The notes: generated by a model not told the origin, from the sequence alone. A stretch of DNA of 64,000 nt from Enterobacteriaceae bacterium RIT714 (GCA_009668015.1 WJYB01000010.1:90942-154941); one strand, 5' to 3'. Numbered from the stretch's first letter, positions 46,091 through 57,049 are shown. Program-made: numbers and translations.

Positions 46091-46990
46091 ATGTCTCAGG
46101 TTCAGAGCGGCATTTTGCCAGAACATTGCCGCGCGGCGATATGGATTGAAGCCAATGTCAAAGGGGATGTGGATGCCCTGCGTGCGGCCAGCAAAGTATT
46201 TATTGATAAACTGGCTACCTTCGAGGCCAAATTCCCGGACGCTAATCCTGGCGCGGTTGTGGCCTTTGGTCATAACGTCTGGCGTCAGCTCAGCGGCGGC
46301 GAAGGCGCACAGGAGCTGAAGGATTTTATCCCTTACGGTAAAGGGCTGGCGCCCGCCACCCAGTACGACGTGCTGATCCATATTCTCTCTCTGCGTCACG
46401 ATGTGAACTTCTCCATCGCCCAGGCGGCACTTGAAGCCTTCGGCGACAGCATTGACGTCACAGAGGAGAACCACGGATTCCGCTGGGTTGAAGAGCGCGA
46501 TCTGAGCGGTTTTGTCGATGGCACCGAAAACCCGGCAGGCGTTGAGACCCGTCGCGATGTGGCGGTGATCAAAGACGGCGTGGACGCAGGCGGCAGCTAC
46601 GTCTTTGTGCAGCGCTGGGAGCATAACCTCAAGCAGCTTAACCGCATGAGCGTGCACGACCAGGAGATGATGATTGGTCGTACCAAAGAGGCTAACGAAG
46701 AGATAGACGGCGATGTGCGTCCGGTCACGTCTCACCTGACCCGTGTCGATCTGAAAGAAGACGGTAAAGGGCTGAAGATTGTGCGCCAGAGCCTGCCATA
46801 CGGTACGGCCAGCGGCACGCACGGTCTCTATTTCTGCGCCTACTGCGCGCGTCTGTACAATATTGAACAGCAGCTGTTAAGCATGTTTGGCGACACCGAC
46901 GGCAAGCGCGACGCGATGCTGCGTTTCACCAAACCGGTGACCGGTGGTTACTATTTCGCCCCGTCCGTCGAGCGTCTGCTGGCACTGTAA
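46091..46990 (+). CDS. yfeX: DyP-type haem peroxidase YfeX
   Basis: The 299-residue protein (E. coli 299) is a dye-decolorising-peroxidase family haem enzyme of the cytoplasm. The family motif GFVDGTENP with its catalytic Asp is at about residue 142, and the proximal His is in the DVKEDGKGL-flanking region (SHLTRVDLK). It has been discussed as a porphyrinogen oxidase or deferrochelatase; peroxidase activity is the firmer claim. The start has a full AGGAGG 4-6 bp upstream. In E. coli yfeW, murP, murQ, murR and ucpA come next. Here cysP follows directly. Confidence 0.95.
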   Translation: MSQVQSGILPEHCRAAIWIEANVKGDVDALRAASKVFIDKLATFEAKFPDANPGAVVAFGHNVWRQLSGGEGAQELKDFIPYGKGLAPATQYDVLIHILSLRHDVNFSIAQAALEAFGDSIDVTEENHGFRWVEERDLSGFVDGTENPAGVETRRDVAVIKDGVDAGGSYVFVQRWEHNLKQLNRMSVHDQEMMIGRTKEANEEIDGDVRPVTSHLTRVDLKEDGKGLKIVRQSLPYGTASGTHGLYFCAYCARLYNIEQQLLSMFGDTDGKRDAMLRFTKPVTGGYYFAPSVERLLAL

Positions 46991-47006
46991 CACCCCTCGC
47001 CCTAAT

Positions 47007-47027
47007 CCTCTCCCCTTAGGGGAGAGG
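47007..47027. repeat. CCTCTCCCC hairpin repeat after yfeX
   Basis: A perfect 9-bp CCTCTCCCC / GGGGAGAGG stem with a TTA loop begins 17 bp after yfeX. No T-run follows. It is the third member in this window of the pyrimidine-rich hairpin family, after 25430 and 42247. Confidence 0.65.
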
Positions 47028-47126
47028 GAATGAAAGCCTTATTCCCTTTTCTGCTGGTAAATCACCAAACGGTATATAAAACCGTTACTCCTTTCGTACC
47101 CGTTATAAATATGATGACCATAAGAA

Positions 47127-47270
47127 AGAGCCATCCCATCAGGCTATTTTATTTGTCAGTTTGGCCCTGGGCAGTGCTCAGAATCCTCACGTACTGCGTG
47201 TACGCTCCGGTTCTTCCGGGCTGTCCAGGCCTAAACTGACTGCAACAATTACGCCTGATGGGATAGCTCT
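47127..47270. repeat. 144-nt long inverted-repeat element upstream of cysP
   Basis: The ends pair as AGAGC-c-ATCCCATCAGGC (47127-47144) with GCCTGATGGGAT-a-GCTCT (47253-47270): 17 paired bases with one mismatch. A second inner pair matches GTCAGTTTGGCC (47155-47166) with GGCCtAAACTGAC (47228-47240). The central 60 nt contain further short GC hairpins (e.g. CGTACTGCGTGTACG). It lies between a CGTTATAAAT promoter-like stretch (47101) and the cysP ATG (47298). So it is either a structured cysP leader or a small non-coding repeat. Confidence 0.8.
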
Positions 47271-47297
47271 ACGTCATCACATTTATAAGGGTGCGCA

Positions 47298-48314
47298 ATG
47301 GCCGTTACTGTACTGAAAAAAGGATATCTGGCGCTGGCAGCTTCGCTGTTGCTGGTCGCGCAGGCGCAGGCGACTGAGCTTCTCAACAGTTCCTATGATG
47401 TCTCCCGTGAGCTGTTTGCCGCCCTTAACCCGCCGTTTGAACAGCAGTGGGCGAAAGAAAATAACGGCGACAAGCTGACCATCAAGCAATCTCATGCGGG
47501 CTCTTCCAAGCAGGCGCTGGCGATTTTGCAGGGACTGAAAGCGGATGTGGTGACTTACAACCAGATTACCGATGTGCAGATCCTGCATGACAAAGGCAAC
47601 CTGATCCCGGCGGACTGGCAGAGCCGTTTGCCAAACAGCAGTTCCCCGTTCTACTCCACCATGGCGTTCCTGGTGCGTAAGGGTAACCCAAAAAATATTC
47701 ATGACTGGAACGATCTGGTGCGTTCTGACGTGAAGCTGATTTTCCCGAATCCAAAAACCTCCGGTAACGCGCGCTATACCTATCTGGCGGCCTGGGGCGC
47801 AGCGGACAAAGCGGACGGAGGCGACAAAGCCAAAACCGAACAGTTCATGACCCAGTTCCTGAAAAACGTCGAAGTGTTTGATACCGGCGGTCGCGGCGCG
47901 ACCACCACCTTTGTTGAGCGCGGGCTGGGTGACGTGTTGATTAGCTTCGAATCGGAAGTGAACAACATTCGCAAACAGTACGAAGCGCAGGGCTTCGAAG
48001 TGGTGGTCCCGAAGGTCAATATCTTTGCTGAATTCCCGGTGGCGTGGGTGGATAAAAACGTGAAAGCCAATGGCACCGAGAAAGCGGCTAAAGCGTACCT
48101 GAATTACCTCTACAGCCCGCAGGCGCAGACCATCATTACCGACTATTACTATCGCGTGGCGAACCCGGACGTGATGAACAAGCTGAAAGACAAATTCCCG
48201 CAGACCGAATTGTTCCGCGTGGAGGACCAGTTCGGCGCCTGGCCGGAGGTGATGAAAACCCACTTCACGACCGGCGGTGAGCTGGACAAACTGTTGGCGG
48301 CGGGGCGTAAGTAA
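47298..48314 (+). CDS. cysP: thiosulfate/sulfate-binding periplasmic protein CysP
   Basis: The 338-residue protein (E. coli 338) has a signal peptide ([19 protein letters not shown], cleaved before TELLN) and the ABC solute-binding fold with the anion-binding SHAGSSKQA and [10 protein letters not shown] loops. It delivers thiosulfate and sulfate to CysTWA. It is the first gene of cysPTWAM and presumably CysB-activated. Its stop shares a base with the cysT start. Confidence 0.97.
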   Translation: MAVTVLKKGYLALAASLLLVAQAQATELLNSSYDVSRELFAALNPPFEQQWAKENNGDKLTIKQSHAGSSKQALAILQGLKADVVTYNQITDVQILHDKGNLIPADWQSRLPNSSSPFYSTMAFLVRKGNPKNIHDWNDLVRSDVKLIFPNPKTSGNARYTYLAAWGAADKADGGDKAKTEQFMTQFLKNVEVFDTGGRGATTTFVERGLGDVLISFESEVNNIRKQYEAQGFEVVVPKVNIFAEFPVAWVDKNVKANGTEKAAKAYLNYLYSPQAQTIITDYYYRVANPDVMNKLKDKFPQTELFRVEDQFGAWPEVMKTHFTTGGELDKLLAAGRK

Positions 48315-49147
48315 TGTTTGCAGTCTCTTCCAGACGCGTGCTGCCGGGCTTTACCTTAAGCCTCGGGACCAGCCTGTTGTTCGTCTGTCTGATTTTGTTG
48401 TTGCCGTTAAGCGCGCTGGTGATGCAGCTCGCGCAGATGAGCTGGGCACAATATTGGGAAGTGATCACCAACCCGCAGGTGGTGGCGGCATATAAAGTGA
48501 CGCTGTTGTCGGCTTTTGTCGCGTCCATCTTCAACGGAGTGTTCGGCCTGCTGATGGCGTGGATTTTAACCCGCTATCGTTTTCCTGGCCGCACTTTGCT
48601 GGACGCACTGATGGATTTACCGTTTGCGCTGCCGACGGCGGTCGCTGGCCTTACGCTGGCGTCGCTGTTTTCAGTTAATGGTTTTTACGGTCAATGGCTG
48701 GCGCAGTTTGATATCAAAGTGACCTATACCTGGCTTGGCATTGCCGTGGCGATGGCCTTCACCAGCATTCCGTTTGTGGTGCGTACCGTGCAGCCGGTGC
48801 TTGAAGAGCTGGGGCCGGAATACGAAGAAGCCGCGGAAACGCTCGGCGCGACGCGGATTCAGAGCTTCTGCAAAGTGGTGCTGCCCGAGCTTTCTCCGGC
48901 GCTGCTGGCCGGGGTGGCGCTGTCGTTTACCCGCAGTCTGGGGGAATTTGGCGCGGTGATTTTCATCGCCGGTAACATCGCGTGGAAGACCGAAGTGACC
49001 TCGCTGATGATTTTTGTGCGTTTGCAGGAGTTCGATTATCCGGCGGCGAGCGCCATTGCCTCGGTGATTCTGGCGGCGTCGCTGCTGTTGCTGTTCTCGA
49101 TTAATACTTTGCAAAGTCGCTTTGGTCGGCGTGTGGTAGGTCACTGA
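48314..49147 (+). CDS. cysT: sulfate/thiosulfate ABC permease CysT
   Basis: The 277-residue protein (E. coli CysU/T 277) has six transmembrane helices and the EAA loop (EEAAETLGATRIQSF, about residue 173) that contacts CysA. It forms the channel with CysW. It overlaps cysP and cysW by one base at each end (TAATG, TGATG). Confidence 0.97.
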   Translation: MFAVSSRRVLPGFTLSLGTSLLFVCLILLLPLSALVMQLAQMSWAQYWEVITNPQVVAAYKVTLLSAFVASIFNGVFGLLMAWILTRYRFPGRTLLDALMDLPFALPTAVAGLTLASLFSVNGFYGQWLAQFDIKVTYTWLGIAVAMAFTSIPFVVRTVQPVLEELGPEYEEAAETLGATRIQSFCKVVLPELSPALLAGVALSFTRSLGEFGAVIFIAGNIAWKTEVTSLMIFVRLQEFDYPAASAIASVILAASLLLLFSINTLQSRFGRRVVGH

Positions 49148-50022
49148 TGGCGGAAGTTACTCAATTGAAGCGCTACGATGCGCCCCGCATTAACTGGGGA
49201 AAATGGTTTCTGATTGGCACCGGCATACTGGTGTCAGTCTTTATTCTTGTTGTACCGATGGTGTACATCTTCGTGCAGGCGTTCAGCAAAGGCATTATGC
49301 CTGCGCTGCAAAACCTGGCCGACCCGGACATGCTCCACGCCATCTGGCTGACGGTGATGATCGCGCTGATTACAGTGCCGGTGAATCTGGTGTTTGGGAT
49401 TTTGCTGGCGTGGCTGGTGACGCGCTTTAACTTCCCGGGCCGCCAGCTGTTATTGACGCTGTTGGATATCCCGTTTGCTGTTTCTCCGGTGGTGGCCGGT
49501 CTGGTTTATCTGCTGTTTTACGGCTCTAACGGTCCGCTTGGCGGCTGGCTCGACGAGCACAATCTGCAAATCATGTTCGCGTGGCCGGGCATGGTGCTGG
49601 TGACGATCTTTGTCACCTGTCCGTTTGTGGTGCGTGAGCTGGTGCCGGTGATGTTAAGCCAGGGTAGTCATGAAGATGAAGCCGCCATTTTGTTAGGCGC
49701 ATCCGGCTGGCAGATGTTTAAGCGCGTGACGCTGCCGAATATCCGCTGGGCGCTGCTGTACGGCGTGGTGCTGACCAACGCGCGTGCGATTGGTGAGTTT
49801 GGCGCGGTGTCGGTGGTTTCCGGCTCGATTCGCGGTGAAACCCTGTCGCTGCCGCTACAGATTGAATTGCTGGAGCAGGACTATAACACCGTCGGCTCGT
49901 TTACTGCCGCAGCCCTGCTGACGCTGATGGCTATTTTGACCCTGTTTTTAAAGAGTGTGGTGCAGTGGCGTTTAGAGAATCAGGAAAAACGCCTGCAACA
50001 GGAGGGAAATCATGAGCATTGA
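49147..50022 (+). CDS. cysW: sulfate/thiosulfate ABC permease CysW
   Basis: The 291-residue protein (E. coli 291) is the second six-helix permease, with the EAA loop [15 protein letters not shown] near residue 178. It overlaps cysT by one base and cysA by 11 bp, so expression is tightly coupled. Confidence 0.97.
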   Translation: MAEVTQLKRYDAPRINWGKWFLIGTGILVSVFILVVPMVYIFVQAFSKGIMPALQNLADPDMLHAIWLTVMIALITVPVNLVFGILLAWLVTRFNFPGRQLLLTLLDIPFAVSPVVAGLVYLLFYGSNGPLGGWLDEHNLQIMFAWPGMVLVTIFVTCPFVVRELVPVMLSQGSHEDEAAILLGASGWQMFKRVTLPNIRWALLYGVVLTNARAIGEFGAVSVVSGSIRGETLSLPLQIELLEQDYNTVGSFTAAALLTLMAILTLFLKSVVQWRLENQEKRLQQEGNHEH

Positions 50023-51106
50023 GATTGCCAATATTAAGAAGTCTTTTGGTCGCACCCAGGTGCTGAACGATATCTCGCTGGATATCCCTTCCGGACAAAT
50101 GGTGGCGCTGCTTGGGCCGTCCGGTTCCGGTAAAACCACGCTGCTGCGCATTATTGCCGGTCTTGAGCATCAGACCAGCGGCCATATTCGTTTCCACGGA
50201 ACCGACGTCAGCCGCCTGCATGCCCGCGATCGTAAAGTCGGTTTTGTGTTCCAGCATTACGCCCTGTTCCGCCACATGACGGTGTTCGATAACATCGCCT
50301 TTGGCCTGACCGTGCTGCCGCGTCGCGAGCGTCCGAATGCCGCGACCATCAAAGCAAAAGTGACCAAACTGCTGGAGATGGTGCAGCTGGCTCATCTGGC
50401 CGACCGCTATCCGGCGCAGCTCTCCGGTGGACAGAAACAGCGCGTGGCGCTGGCTCGTGCGCTGGCGGTTGAGCCGCAAATTCTGCTGCTCGACGAACCT
50501 TTCGGCGCGCTGGATGCGCAGGTGCGTAAAGAGCTGCGCCGCTGGCTGCGTCAGCTGCATGAAGAGCTGAAATTCACCAGCGTGTTCGTGACCCACGATC
50601 AGGAAGAGGCAATGGAAGTGGCCGATCGTGTGGTCGTCATGAGCCAGGGGAATATTGAACAAGTCGATGAGCCGGAGCAGTTGTGGCGCGAACCGGCGAC
50701 CCGTTTTGTGCTGGAATTTATGGGTGAAGTGAACCGCCTGCAGGGGACTATTCGCGGCGGGCAGTTCCATGTCGGGGCGCATCGCTGGCCGCTGGGTTAT
50801 ACCCCTGTGCATCAGGGACCCGTCGATCTGTTCCTGCGTCCATGGGAAGTGGATGTCAGCCGTCGCACCAGCCTCGATTCTCCGCTGCCGGTACAGGTGC
50901 TGGAAGCCAGCCCTAAAGGTCACTACACCCAGCTGGTGGTCCAGCCGCTTGGCTGGTATACCGAGCCGCTGACGGTAGTTATGCGCGATGAAGACGCGCC
51001 GTATCGCGGCGAGCGACTGTTTGTTGGTTTGCAGCACGCGCGGATTTATCACGGCACTGAGCGTATCGAGTCGCGCGAGGATCTTGCTCTGGCGGAGTCA
51101 GCCTGA
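50012..51106 (+). CDS. cysA: sulfate/thiosulfate ABC ATPase CysA
   Basis: The 364-residue ATPase (E. coli 365) has Walker [10 protein letters not shown] (about 35), signature [14 protein letters not shown] (about 135), Walker [12 protein letters not shown] and the switch His in [10 protein letters not shown], followed by a C-terminal TOBE-like regulatory domain (about 235-345). It powers sulfate import through CysTW. A REP-type element separates it from cysM. Confidence 0.97.
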   Translation: MSIEIANIKKSFGRTQVLNDISLDIPSGQMVALLGPSGSGKTTLLRIIAGLEHQTSGHIRFHGTDVSRLHARDRKVGFVFQHYALFRHMTVFDNIAFGLTVLPRRERPNAATIKAKVTKLLEMVQLAHLADRYPAQLSGGQKQRVALARALAVEPQILLLDEPFGALDAQVRKELRRWLRQLHEELKFTSVFVTHDQEEAMEVADRVVVMSQGNIEQVDEPEQLWREPATRFVLEFMGEVNRLQGTIRGGQFHVGAHRWPLGYTPVHQGPVDLFLRPWEVDVSRRTSLDSPLPVQVLEASPKGHYTQLVVQPLGWYTEPLTVVMRDEDAPYRGERLFVGLQHARIYHGTERIESREDLALAESA

Positions 51107-51129
51107 TAGGTTAAAGTGACGTGGTATTT

Positions 51130-51202
51130 GCCGGGTGGCGCTGCGCTTACCCGGCCTACAAAACGATCCCTGTAGGCCCGGTAAGCGAAAGCGCCACCGG
51201 GC
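51130..51202. repeat. BIME: two inverted REP sequences between cysA and cysM
   Basis: GCCGGGTGGCGCTGCGCTTA... (51130-51159) and its inverted partner GTAGGCCCGGTAAGCG... (51172-51202) are two REP (palindromic unit) sequences in opposite orientation. Enterobacterial REPs bind gyrase or IHF and stabilise upstream mRNA. The second REP ends in GGGCTTTTTATT, so it may also terminate part of the transcripts before cysM. Confidence 0.9.
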
Positions 51203-51221
51203 TTTTTATTGGACAGAATTT

Positions 51222-52133
51222 GTGAACACATTAGAACAAACCATCGGCAACACCCCTCTGGTCAAGCTGAAACGCATGAATCCTGACAACGGCAGTGAAA
51301 TCTGGGTCAAACTGGAAGGCAATAATCCGGCGGGATCGGTCAAAGACCGTGCGGCGCTGTCGATGATTGTACAAGCCGAAAAGCGCGGGGAGATCAAACC
51401 GGGCGATGTGCTGATCGAAGCCACCAGTGGTAACACTGGCATTGCGCTTGCCATGATCGCTGCGTTGAAAGGCTACCAGATGAAGCTGCTGATGCCGGAC
51501 AACATGAGCCAGGAGCGTCGCGCTGCGATGCGCGCGTACGGCGCAGAACTGATCCTGGTGACCAAAGAGCAGGGGATGGAAGGGGCGCGCGATCTGGCGC
51601 TGGAGATGGCCCGGCGCGGCGAAGGCAAACTGCTCGATCAGTTTAATAACCCCGATAACCCCTACGCGCATTATACGACCACAGGCCCGGAAATCTGGCA
51701 TCAGACCGCGGGTCGCATTAGCCATTTTGTCTCCAGCATGGGGACGACTGGGACGATTACCGGCGTATCGCGTTTTCTGCGCGAACAGGAAAAAAACGTC
51801 ACTATTGTGGGTCTACAGCCAGAAGAGGGCAGCAGTATTCCGGGTATTCGCCGCTGGCCTGCGGAATATATGCCGGGCATTTTTAATGCCCAGCTTGTGG
51901 ATCAGGTGCTGGATATTCACCAGCGCGAAGCGGAAAATACGATGCGTGAACTGGCGGTGCGTGAAGGCATCTTCTGCGGCGTCAGTTCGGGCGGTGCGGT
52001 AGCCGGAGCGCTGCGAATTGCGCAGGCACATCCGGGGGCGGTTGTGGTGGCGATTATTTGCGATCGCGGCGATCGTTATCTGTCTACCGGTGTCTTTGGT
52101 GAAGAGAGTTATTCGCAGGGGGCGGGAATTTAA
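51222..52133 (+). CDS. cysM: cysteine synthase B
   Basis: The 303-residue PLP enzyme (E. coli 303) makes cysteine from O-acetylserine with sulfide, or S-sulfocysteine with thiosulfate. The PLP Lys41 is in [10 protein letters not shown] and the phosphate loop is [10 protein letters not shown]. The start is GTG at 51222 ([10 protein letters not shown]), giving the E. coli length. It fits the thiosulfate transporter upstream. In E. coli yfeK and yfeS lie between cysM and pdxK. Here pdxK is 5 bp away. Confidence 0.96.
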   Translation: MNTLEQTIGNTPLVKLKRMNPDNGSEIWVKLEGNNPAGSVKDRAALSMIVQAEKRGEIKPGDVLIEATSGNTGIALAMIAALKGYQMKLLMPDNMSQERRAAMRAYGAELILVTKEQGMEGARDLALEMARRGEGKLLDQFNNPDNPYAHYTTTGPEIWHQTAGRISHFVSSMGTTGTITGVSRFLREQEKNVTIVGLQPEEGSSIPGIRRWPAEYMPGIFNAQLVDQVLDIHQREAENTMRELAVREGIFCGVSSGGAVAGALRIAQAHPGAVVVAIICDRGDRYLSTGVFGEESYSQGAGI

Positions 52134-52138
52134 GCGTC

Positions 52139-52975
52139 ATGGAGATGATTTTATTTCGGGATAAAACCCGTGCGCAGCAGACGGATATTGTCGCTGTGCA
52201 GTCGCAGGTGGTTTATGGCAGCGTAGGCAACAGTATTGCGGTGCCAAACATCAGACAACACCAGCTCACCGTCACGGCTATCCCGACGGTGCTGTTCAGT
52301 AATACGCCGCATTACGACACCTATTACGGCGGGGTGATCCCCGACGACTGGTTCAGCGGTTACCTGAAAGCGCTGGAAGAGCGCGATGTGCTGCGCGAAC
52401 TCAAAGCGGTCATGACCGGTTATATGGGCAGTGCCAGTCAGATAGCGATTCTGGCGCAGTGGCTTACCGCCATTAAGAAAAAGCATCCTGATTTACTGGT
52501 GCTGGTCGATCCGGTGATCGGGGATGTCGACAGCGGTATCTACGTTAAACCGGAAATCCCGCAAGCCTATCGCCAGCATTTGCTGCCGCTGGCGCAGGGC
52601 ATTACTCCGAACGTCTTCGAGCTTGAAGTGCTGAGCGGTCAGCCGTGTCGTACGCCTGAAAGCGCGATTGCGGCCGCAAAAAGTTTGCTGTCCGATACGC
52701 TGAAGTGGGTGGCGATTACCAGTGCGCCGGTTGCCTCTGAGCCTGAACACATCCACGTGGTGCTGGTGACAAAAGACAGCGTAACCGTGAGTGCGCATCC
52801 GCGCGTCTCGACCGATCTGAAAGGCACGGGCGATCTGTTCTGTTCAGAGTTGGTGAGCGGCATTGTGCAGGGCAGAGACATTGCTAACGCGATACGCCGC
52901 GCAGGAGATCGGGTGACAGAAGTGATGATGTATACGCAGAAAAAGGGCTTTGATGAGCTCATTTTGCCGGCATAA
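52139..52975 (+). CDS. pdxK: pyridoxal/pyridoxine/pyridoxamine kinase
   Basis: The 278-residue ribokinase-superfamily protein (E. coli PdxK 283) phosphorylates B6 vitamers in salvage. [11 protein letters not shown] is the substrate loop, LVDPVIGD the metal site and [11 protein letters not shown] the anion hole with catalytic Asp. It is more divergent from E. coli than its neighbours. It starts 5 bp after cysM and may be read from the same message. Making PLP beside a PLP enzyme is suggestive. ATG two codons later (52145) is an alternative start. Confidence 0.92.
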   Translation: MEMILFRDKTRAQQTDIVAVQSQVVYGSVGNSIAVPNIRQHQLTVTAIPTVLFSNTPHYDTYYGGVIPDDWFSGYLKALEERDVLRELKAVMTGYMGSASQIAILAQWLTAIKKKHPDLLVLVDPVIGDVDSGIYVKPEIPQAYRQHLLPLAQGITPNVFELEVLSGQPCRTPESAIAAAKSLLSDTLKWVAITSAPVASEPEHIHVVLVTKDSVTVSAHPRVSTDLKGTGDLFCSELVSGIVQGRDIANAIRRAGDRVTEVMMYTQKKGFDELILPA

Positions 52976-52977
52976 AC

Positions 52978-53005
52978 AAAAATGGCGCCCGAAGGCGCCA
53001 TTTTT
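52978..53005. terminator. bidirectional terminator between pdxK and crr
   Basis: A 12-bp AAAAATGGCGCC / GGCGCCATTTTT stem with a CGAA tetraloop-like loop serves both convergent genes. It ends the pts operon transcript on the reverse strand. Confidence 0.92.
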
Positions 53006-53019
53006 CTGTGCGGCAAGAA

Positions 53020-53529
53020 TTACTTCTTGATGCGGATGACCGGGGTTTCACCCACGGTTACGCTGCCAGACAGTTTGATCAGTTCTTTGATTTCGTCCAT
53101 GTTGGAGATAACAACCGGAGTCAGGGTAGACTTGGCTTTCTCTTCCAGCAGCGCCAGATCGAATTCGATGACCGGGTCGCCAACTTTCACACGCTGGCCT
53201 TCTTCCGCGATACGCTTGAAGCCTTCGCCTTTCAGCTCAACGGTGTCGATACCGAAGTGTACGAACAGTTCGATACCGCTATCAGATTCGATAGAGAACG
53301 CATGGTTGGTTTCAAAAATTTTACCGATGGTGCCGTCAACTGGCGCAACCATTTTGTTACCCGTTGGTTTGATAGCAATACCATCACCAACGATTTTTTC
53401 GGCAAATACTACATCCGGCACGTCTTCGATATTAACGATTTCGCCAGACAGCGGAGCAATAATCTCAATAGTTCCGGTGTCTTTCTTATCATCAGAAACC
53501 AGAGATTTCAGTTTATCGAACAAACCCAT
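53020..53529 (-). CDS. crr: glucose-specific PTS enzyme IIA
   Basis: The 169-residue protein (E. coli 169) takes phosphate from HPr at His91 (in [12 protein letters not shown]) and passes it to IIBC-Glc. Unphosphorylated it blocks non-PTS permeases and, phosphorylated, it activates adenylate cyclase. His76 (ETNHAF) is also present. It is the last gene of ptsH-ptsI-crr, 40 bp after ptsI. Confidence 0.98.
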   Translation of the reverse strand: MGLFDKLKSLVSDDKKDTGTIEIIAPLSGEIVNIEDVPDVVFAEKIVGDGIAIKPTGNKMVAPVDGTIGKIFETNHAFSIESDSGIELFVHFGIDTVELKGEGFKRIAEEGQRVKVGDPVIEFDLALLEEKAKSTLTPVVISNMDEIKELIKLSGSVTVGETPVIRIKK

Positions 53530-53569
53530 GATCTTCTCCTAAGCAGTAATTTGGGCCGCATCTCGTGGA

Positions 53570-55297
53570 TTAGCAGATTGTTTTTTCTTCAATGAACTTG
53601 TTAACCAGCGTCATTAACTCGTCCGTTGTCGGTTGAGCAAGAGCCTGCTCTGCTAACACCTTCGCATCTTCGAAGTTCGTGTTACGGATAATCTTCTTAA
53701 TGCGCGGGATGGAAATGGCGCTCATAGAGAATTCGTCCAGACCCATACCCAGCAACAGAAGTGTAGCACGTTCATCGCCTGCAAGCTCACCGCACATGCC
53801 TGTCCATTTACCTTCAGCATGAGAAGCATCAATAACTTGCTTGATAAGCGTGAGTACGGACGGTGACATCGGCTGGTAGAGATGTGAAATCATATCATTA
53901 CCACGGTCAACTGCCAGGGTGTACTGCGTTAAATCATTGGTACCGATACTAAAGAAGTCGACTTCTTTGGCTAAATGACGAGCAATAGTTGCCGCAGCAG
54001 GTGTTTCCACCATTACGCCAACTTCAATGGTTTCGTCAAAGGCTTTACCTTCGTCGCGCAGTTCCTGTTTGTAGATTTCGATCTCTTTCTTCAGTGCACG
54101 CACTTCTTCAACAGAGATGATCATCGGGAACATGATACGCAGTTTACCGAAAGCGGAAGCACGCAGAATGGCACGAACCTGATCGCGGAGGATCTCTTTA
54201 CGGTCCATGGCAATACGCACGGCACGCCAGCCCAGGAACGGGTTTTCTTCTTTCGGGAAGTTCATGTACGGCAGCTCTTTGTCGCCACCGATGTCCATGG
54301 TACGCACGATAACAGCCTGAGAGCCGCATGCTTCGGCAACCGCTTTGTACGCAGCAAACTGTTCTTCTTCAGTTGGCAGCGCGTCACGGTCCATGAACAG
54401 GAATTCAGTACGATACAGACCCACACCTTCCGCACCGTTGCGCTCTGCGCCTTCGACGTCACGGACAGTACCGATGTTTGCACAAACTTCTACCTGATGA
54501 CCGTCCAGCGTAATGGCTGGCAGATCTTTCAGTTTAGCGAGCTCGGCTTTCTCGGAAGCAACCTGCTCCTGCACGGCGCGCAGTTGCTCGATCTCTTCGT
54601 TGGTTGGGTTGACGTAAACCTGATTGTTTACGGCATCCAGAATCAGATAGTCGTCGTTTTTAACCTGCGCGGTGACGCTACCGGTGCCCACGATGGCTGG
54701 CAGTTCCAGAGAACGCGCCATGATAGAGGTATGGGAGGTACGGCCACCTGCATCGGTGATGAAACCCAGCACCTTGTTGAGGTTCAGCTGTGCGGTTTCA
54801 GAAGGCGTCAGATCGGCTGCGACCAGGATAACTTCGTCCTGAATAGCGCTCAAATCAATAATCGCCAGACCCAGGATGTTGCGCAGCAGGCGCTTACCGA
54901 TATCACGTACGTCAGCCGCACGTTCTTTCAGGTATTCGTCATCCAGTTCTTCAAGGGCAGTCGCCTGGCCTTCGATAATTTCATGTGCAGCCGCGTCGGC
55001 CGTCATGCCCTTATCTTTAATCAGGGCTATGATTTCCTGCTCCAGCTCCTCATCTTCGAGCAGCATGATGTGCCCTTCGAAGATGGCTTCTTTTTCTTCA
55101 CCGAAAGTTTCGCCAGCTTTAGTTTTGATGGCTTCCAGTTGCGCTGATGCCTTGGCACGACCGCTCAGAAAACGCTCAACTTCCTGATCAACCTTGTCGG
55201 CAGAAATTTTTTTCCGGTCGATGACGATCTCGTCTTCTTTCAGCAGAAGTGCTTTGCCGAAAGCGATACCCGGGGATGCTAAAATGCCTGAAATCAT
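53570..55297 (-). CDS. ptsI: PTS enzyme I
   Basis: The 575-residue enzyme (E. coli 575) autophosphorylates from PEP at His189 ([10 protein letters not shown]) and phosphorylates HPr. The N-terminal HPr-binding domain and the C-terminal PEP-binding barrel ([16 protein letters not shown], about 450) are complete. It lies 43 bp after ptsH. Confidence 0.98.
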   Translation of the reverse strand: MISGILASPGIAFGKALLLKEDEIVIDRKKISADKVDQEVERFLSGRAKASAQLEAIKTKAGETFGEEKEAIFEGHIMLLEDEELEQEIIALIKDKGMTADAAAHEIIEGQATALEELDDEYLKERAADVRDIGKRLLRNILGLAIIDLSAIQDEVILVAADLTPSETAQLNLNKVLGFITDAGGRTSHTSIMARSLELPAIVGTGSVTAQVKNDDYLILDAVNNQVYVNPTNEEIEQLRAVQEQVASEKAELAKLKDLPAITLDGHQVEVCANIGTVRDVEGAERNGAEGVGLYRTEFLFMDRDALPTEEEQFAAYKAVAEACGSQAVIVRTMDIGGDKELPYMNFPKEENPFLGWRAVRIAMDRKEILRDQVRAILRASAFGKLRIMFPMIISVEEVRALKKEIEIYKQELRDEGKAFDETIEVGVMVETPAAATIARHLAKEVDFFSIGTNDLTQYTLAVDRGNDMISHLYQPMSPSVLTLIKQVIDASHAEGKWTGMCGELAGDERATLLLLGMGLDEFSMSAISIPRIKKIIRNTNFEDAKVLAEQALAQPTTDELMTLVNKFIEEKTIC

Positions 55298-55340
55298 AAC
55301 CCTACCTTACTTGTGACTGATATTGAAAAGAACCCGTTAC

Positions 55341-55598
55341 TTACTCGAGCTCAGCCATCAGTTTTACCAGATGCTCAACTGCTTTCTGCTCGTCTTCACC
55401 TTCTGCAGAGATGGTGACAACGGTACCCTGAGTCAGGCCCAGAGTTTGCAGCTTGAACAGGCTTTTCGCGCTAGCGCTTTTGCCGTTGGAGGTCACAGTG
55501 ATCTCAGAAGTGAAGCCTTTAGCTTCTTTAACAAACTGAGCAGCAGGGCGGGTGTGCAGACCGTTCGGAGCGGTAATGGTAACTTCTTGCTGGAACAT
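55341..55598 (-). CDS. ptsH: phosphocarrier protein HPr
   Basis: The 85-residue protein (E. coli 85) carries phosphate on His15 ([10 protein letters not shown]) from enzyme I to the sugar-specific EIIA proteins. Ser46 is present (SAKSLFKLQ), although enterobacteria lack HPr kinase. First gene of the operon, with the regulatory region at 55599-55865. Confidence 0.98.
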
Positions 55599-55865
55599 TG
55601 TATTTCCCCAACTTATAGGTTTAGTGTTGTGGAACTAAAGTCTAGCCTGGCGGCTTAACTTTAGCCTGTCTTGTTAGCGCTGACGTTTCGCTCGTCATTA
55701 AACATTATGCAGTGAAAGCAAGACTTGAACCAAATCATAAAATCGATTCAGCAACTCTATTTCCTGTTTTGATTAATTTCGCGCTTCAAAATAATTGTCA
55801 GGTTAAATACCAGACCCGACGGGGTGAATCAATGCCAGGAGGAGTAAAAGTTTGAAGCAGGCCAC
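55599..55865 (-). promoter_or_regulatory. pts promoter region
   Basis: Between ptsH and the cysK terminator lies an AT-rich, gene-free regulatory region. On the reverse strand TG-CATAAT (-10 at 55704-55709, with TGC in front as a partial extended -10) is the best promoter candidate, leaving a leader of about 100 nt. CRP and Mlc sites are expected from E. coli, but I do not see an unambiguous TGTGA-N6-TCACA. Confidence 0.5.
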
Positions 55866-55893
55866 AAAAAAGCACCCTTCAGGGTGCTTTTTT
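55866..55893 (-). terminator. terminator of cysK
   Basis: A perfect 13-bp AAAAAAGCACCCT / AGGGTGCTTTTTT stem with a 2-nt centre lies 22 bp after the cysK stop on the reverse strand. Confidence 0.92.
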
Positions 55894-55915
55894 ACGCGTT
55901 TTTAACATGCTGGCA

Positions 55916-56887
55916 TTACTGTTGCAGTTCTTTTTCAGTAAACAGATCCGCAAACAGAGCAGTGCTTAAGTAACGCTCACCTGAAGAAGGTAGGATAACC
56001 ACGATATTCTTATTGGTAAAGGTTTCATCTTCCTGAAGCTTGAGCGCAGCTGCGACTGCAGCGCCAGAAGAGATGCCTGCCAGAATACCTTCTTCATCCA
56101 TCAGGCGACGTGCGGTCGAAATGGCTTCTTCGTTGGTGATAGCCACGACTTTATCGATCAGTTTCAGATCGAGGTTGCCAGGGATAAAACCAGCGCCGAT
56201 GCCCTGGATTTTGTGTGGGCCTGGCTTAAGCTCTTCGCCAGCCAGCGCCTGGGCAATGACCGGAGAATCGGTTGGCTCTACCGCAACGGTGATCAGGTCT
56301 TTCTTGCCTTTGGTGCCTTTAATATAGCGACTCACGCCGGTCAGCGTACCGCCAGTCCCCACGCCGGAGATAAACACATCAACCTGACCGTCGGTATCTT
56401 CCCAGATTTCCGGGCCGGTGGTTTTTTCGTGGATTTCCGGGTTAGCCGGGTTGCTGAACTGCTGCAACAGCAGATACTTCGCCGGATCGCTGGCGACAAT
56501 TTCTTCTGCTTTTTGAATAGCGCCTTTCATACCTTTCGCGCCTTCGGTCAGAACCAGATTCGCGCCCAGCGCTTTCAGCAGCTTACGGCGCTCAATGCTC
56601 ATGGTTTCAGGCATGGTCAGCGTCAGCTTATAGCCACGCGCAGCGGCAACGTATGCCAGCGCAATACCGGTATTACCGCTGGTCGGTTCAACCAGTTCAA
56701 CGCCTGGCTTCAGAACGCCACGCTTTTCGGCATCCCAAATCATGTTTGCACCGATACGGCATTTTACGCTGAAGCTTGGGTTACGTGATTCTACCTTCGC
56801 AAGAATGCGTCCATTACCGATACGGTTCAGTCGAACCAGTGGCGTATGACCGATAGTCAGCGAGTTGTCTTCGTAAATCTTACTCAT
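55916..56887 (-). CDS. cysK: cysteine synthase A
   Basis: The 323-residue PLP enzyme (E. coli 323) makes cysteine from O-acetylserine and sulfide. PLP Lys42 is in [11 protein letters not shown], the phosphate-binding loop in [10 protein letters not shown] and the substrate loop in [21 protein letters not shown] region. It is the main cysteine synthase and is CysB-dependent in E. coli. It is transcribed separately from cysZ, 162 bp away. Confidence 0.98.
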   Translation of the reverse strand: MSKIYEDNSLTIGHTPLVRLNRIGNGRILAKVESRNPSFSVKCRIGANMIWDAEKRGVLKPGVELVEPTSGNTGIALAYVAAARGYKLTLTMPETMSIERRKLLKALGANLVLTEGAKGMKGAIQKAEEIVASDPAKYLLLQQFSNPANPEIHEKTTGPEIWEDTDGQVDVFISGVGTGGTLTGVSRYIKGTKGKKDLITVAVEPTDSPVIAQALAGEELKPGPHKIQGIGAGFIPGNLDLKLIDKVVAITNEEAISTARRLMDEEGILAGISSGAAVAAALKLQEDETFTNKNIVVILPSSGERYLSTALFADLFTEKELQQ

Positions 56888-57049
56888 GGCCTGTCCTTAA
56901 CTGTATGAAATTGGGATACCGTCCCAGCATACCTGTTGGATAAGTATGCGGAAGTAAGGAAATCGCATATCTATATGCTGCAAGGAAATAATGGCTATCA
57001 GTATGGAATAAGGAAGGCATAAGCCGTCCGCCCTTTACACAGTTTTGCA

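Noticed and set aside
47030..47239. Small 69-codon frame between yfeX and cysP
   Set aside because: It crosses the long inverted repeat, has no Shine-Dalgarno and shows no protein-like composition.
49931..51052. Long open frame of 373 codons opposite cysA
   Set aside because: It covers almost exactly cysA in antisense, and the product has no recognisable fold.
53975..55147. Long open frame of 390 codons opposite ptsI
   Set aside because: It lies wholly inside ptsI. It arises from the codon bias of a highly expressed gene and gives a Phe/His-rich peptide with no domain.
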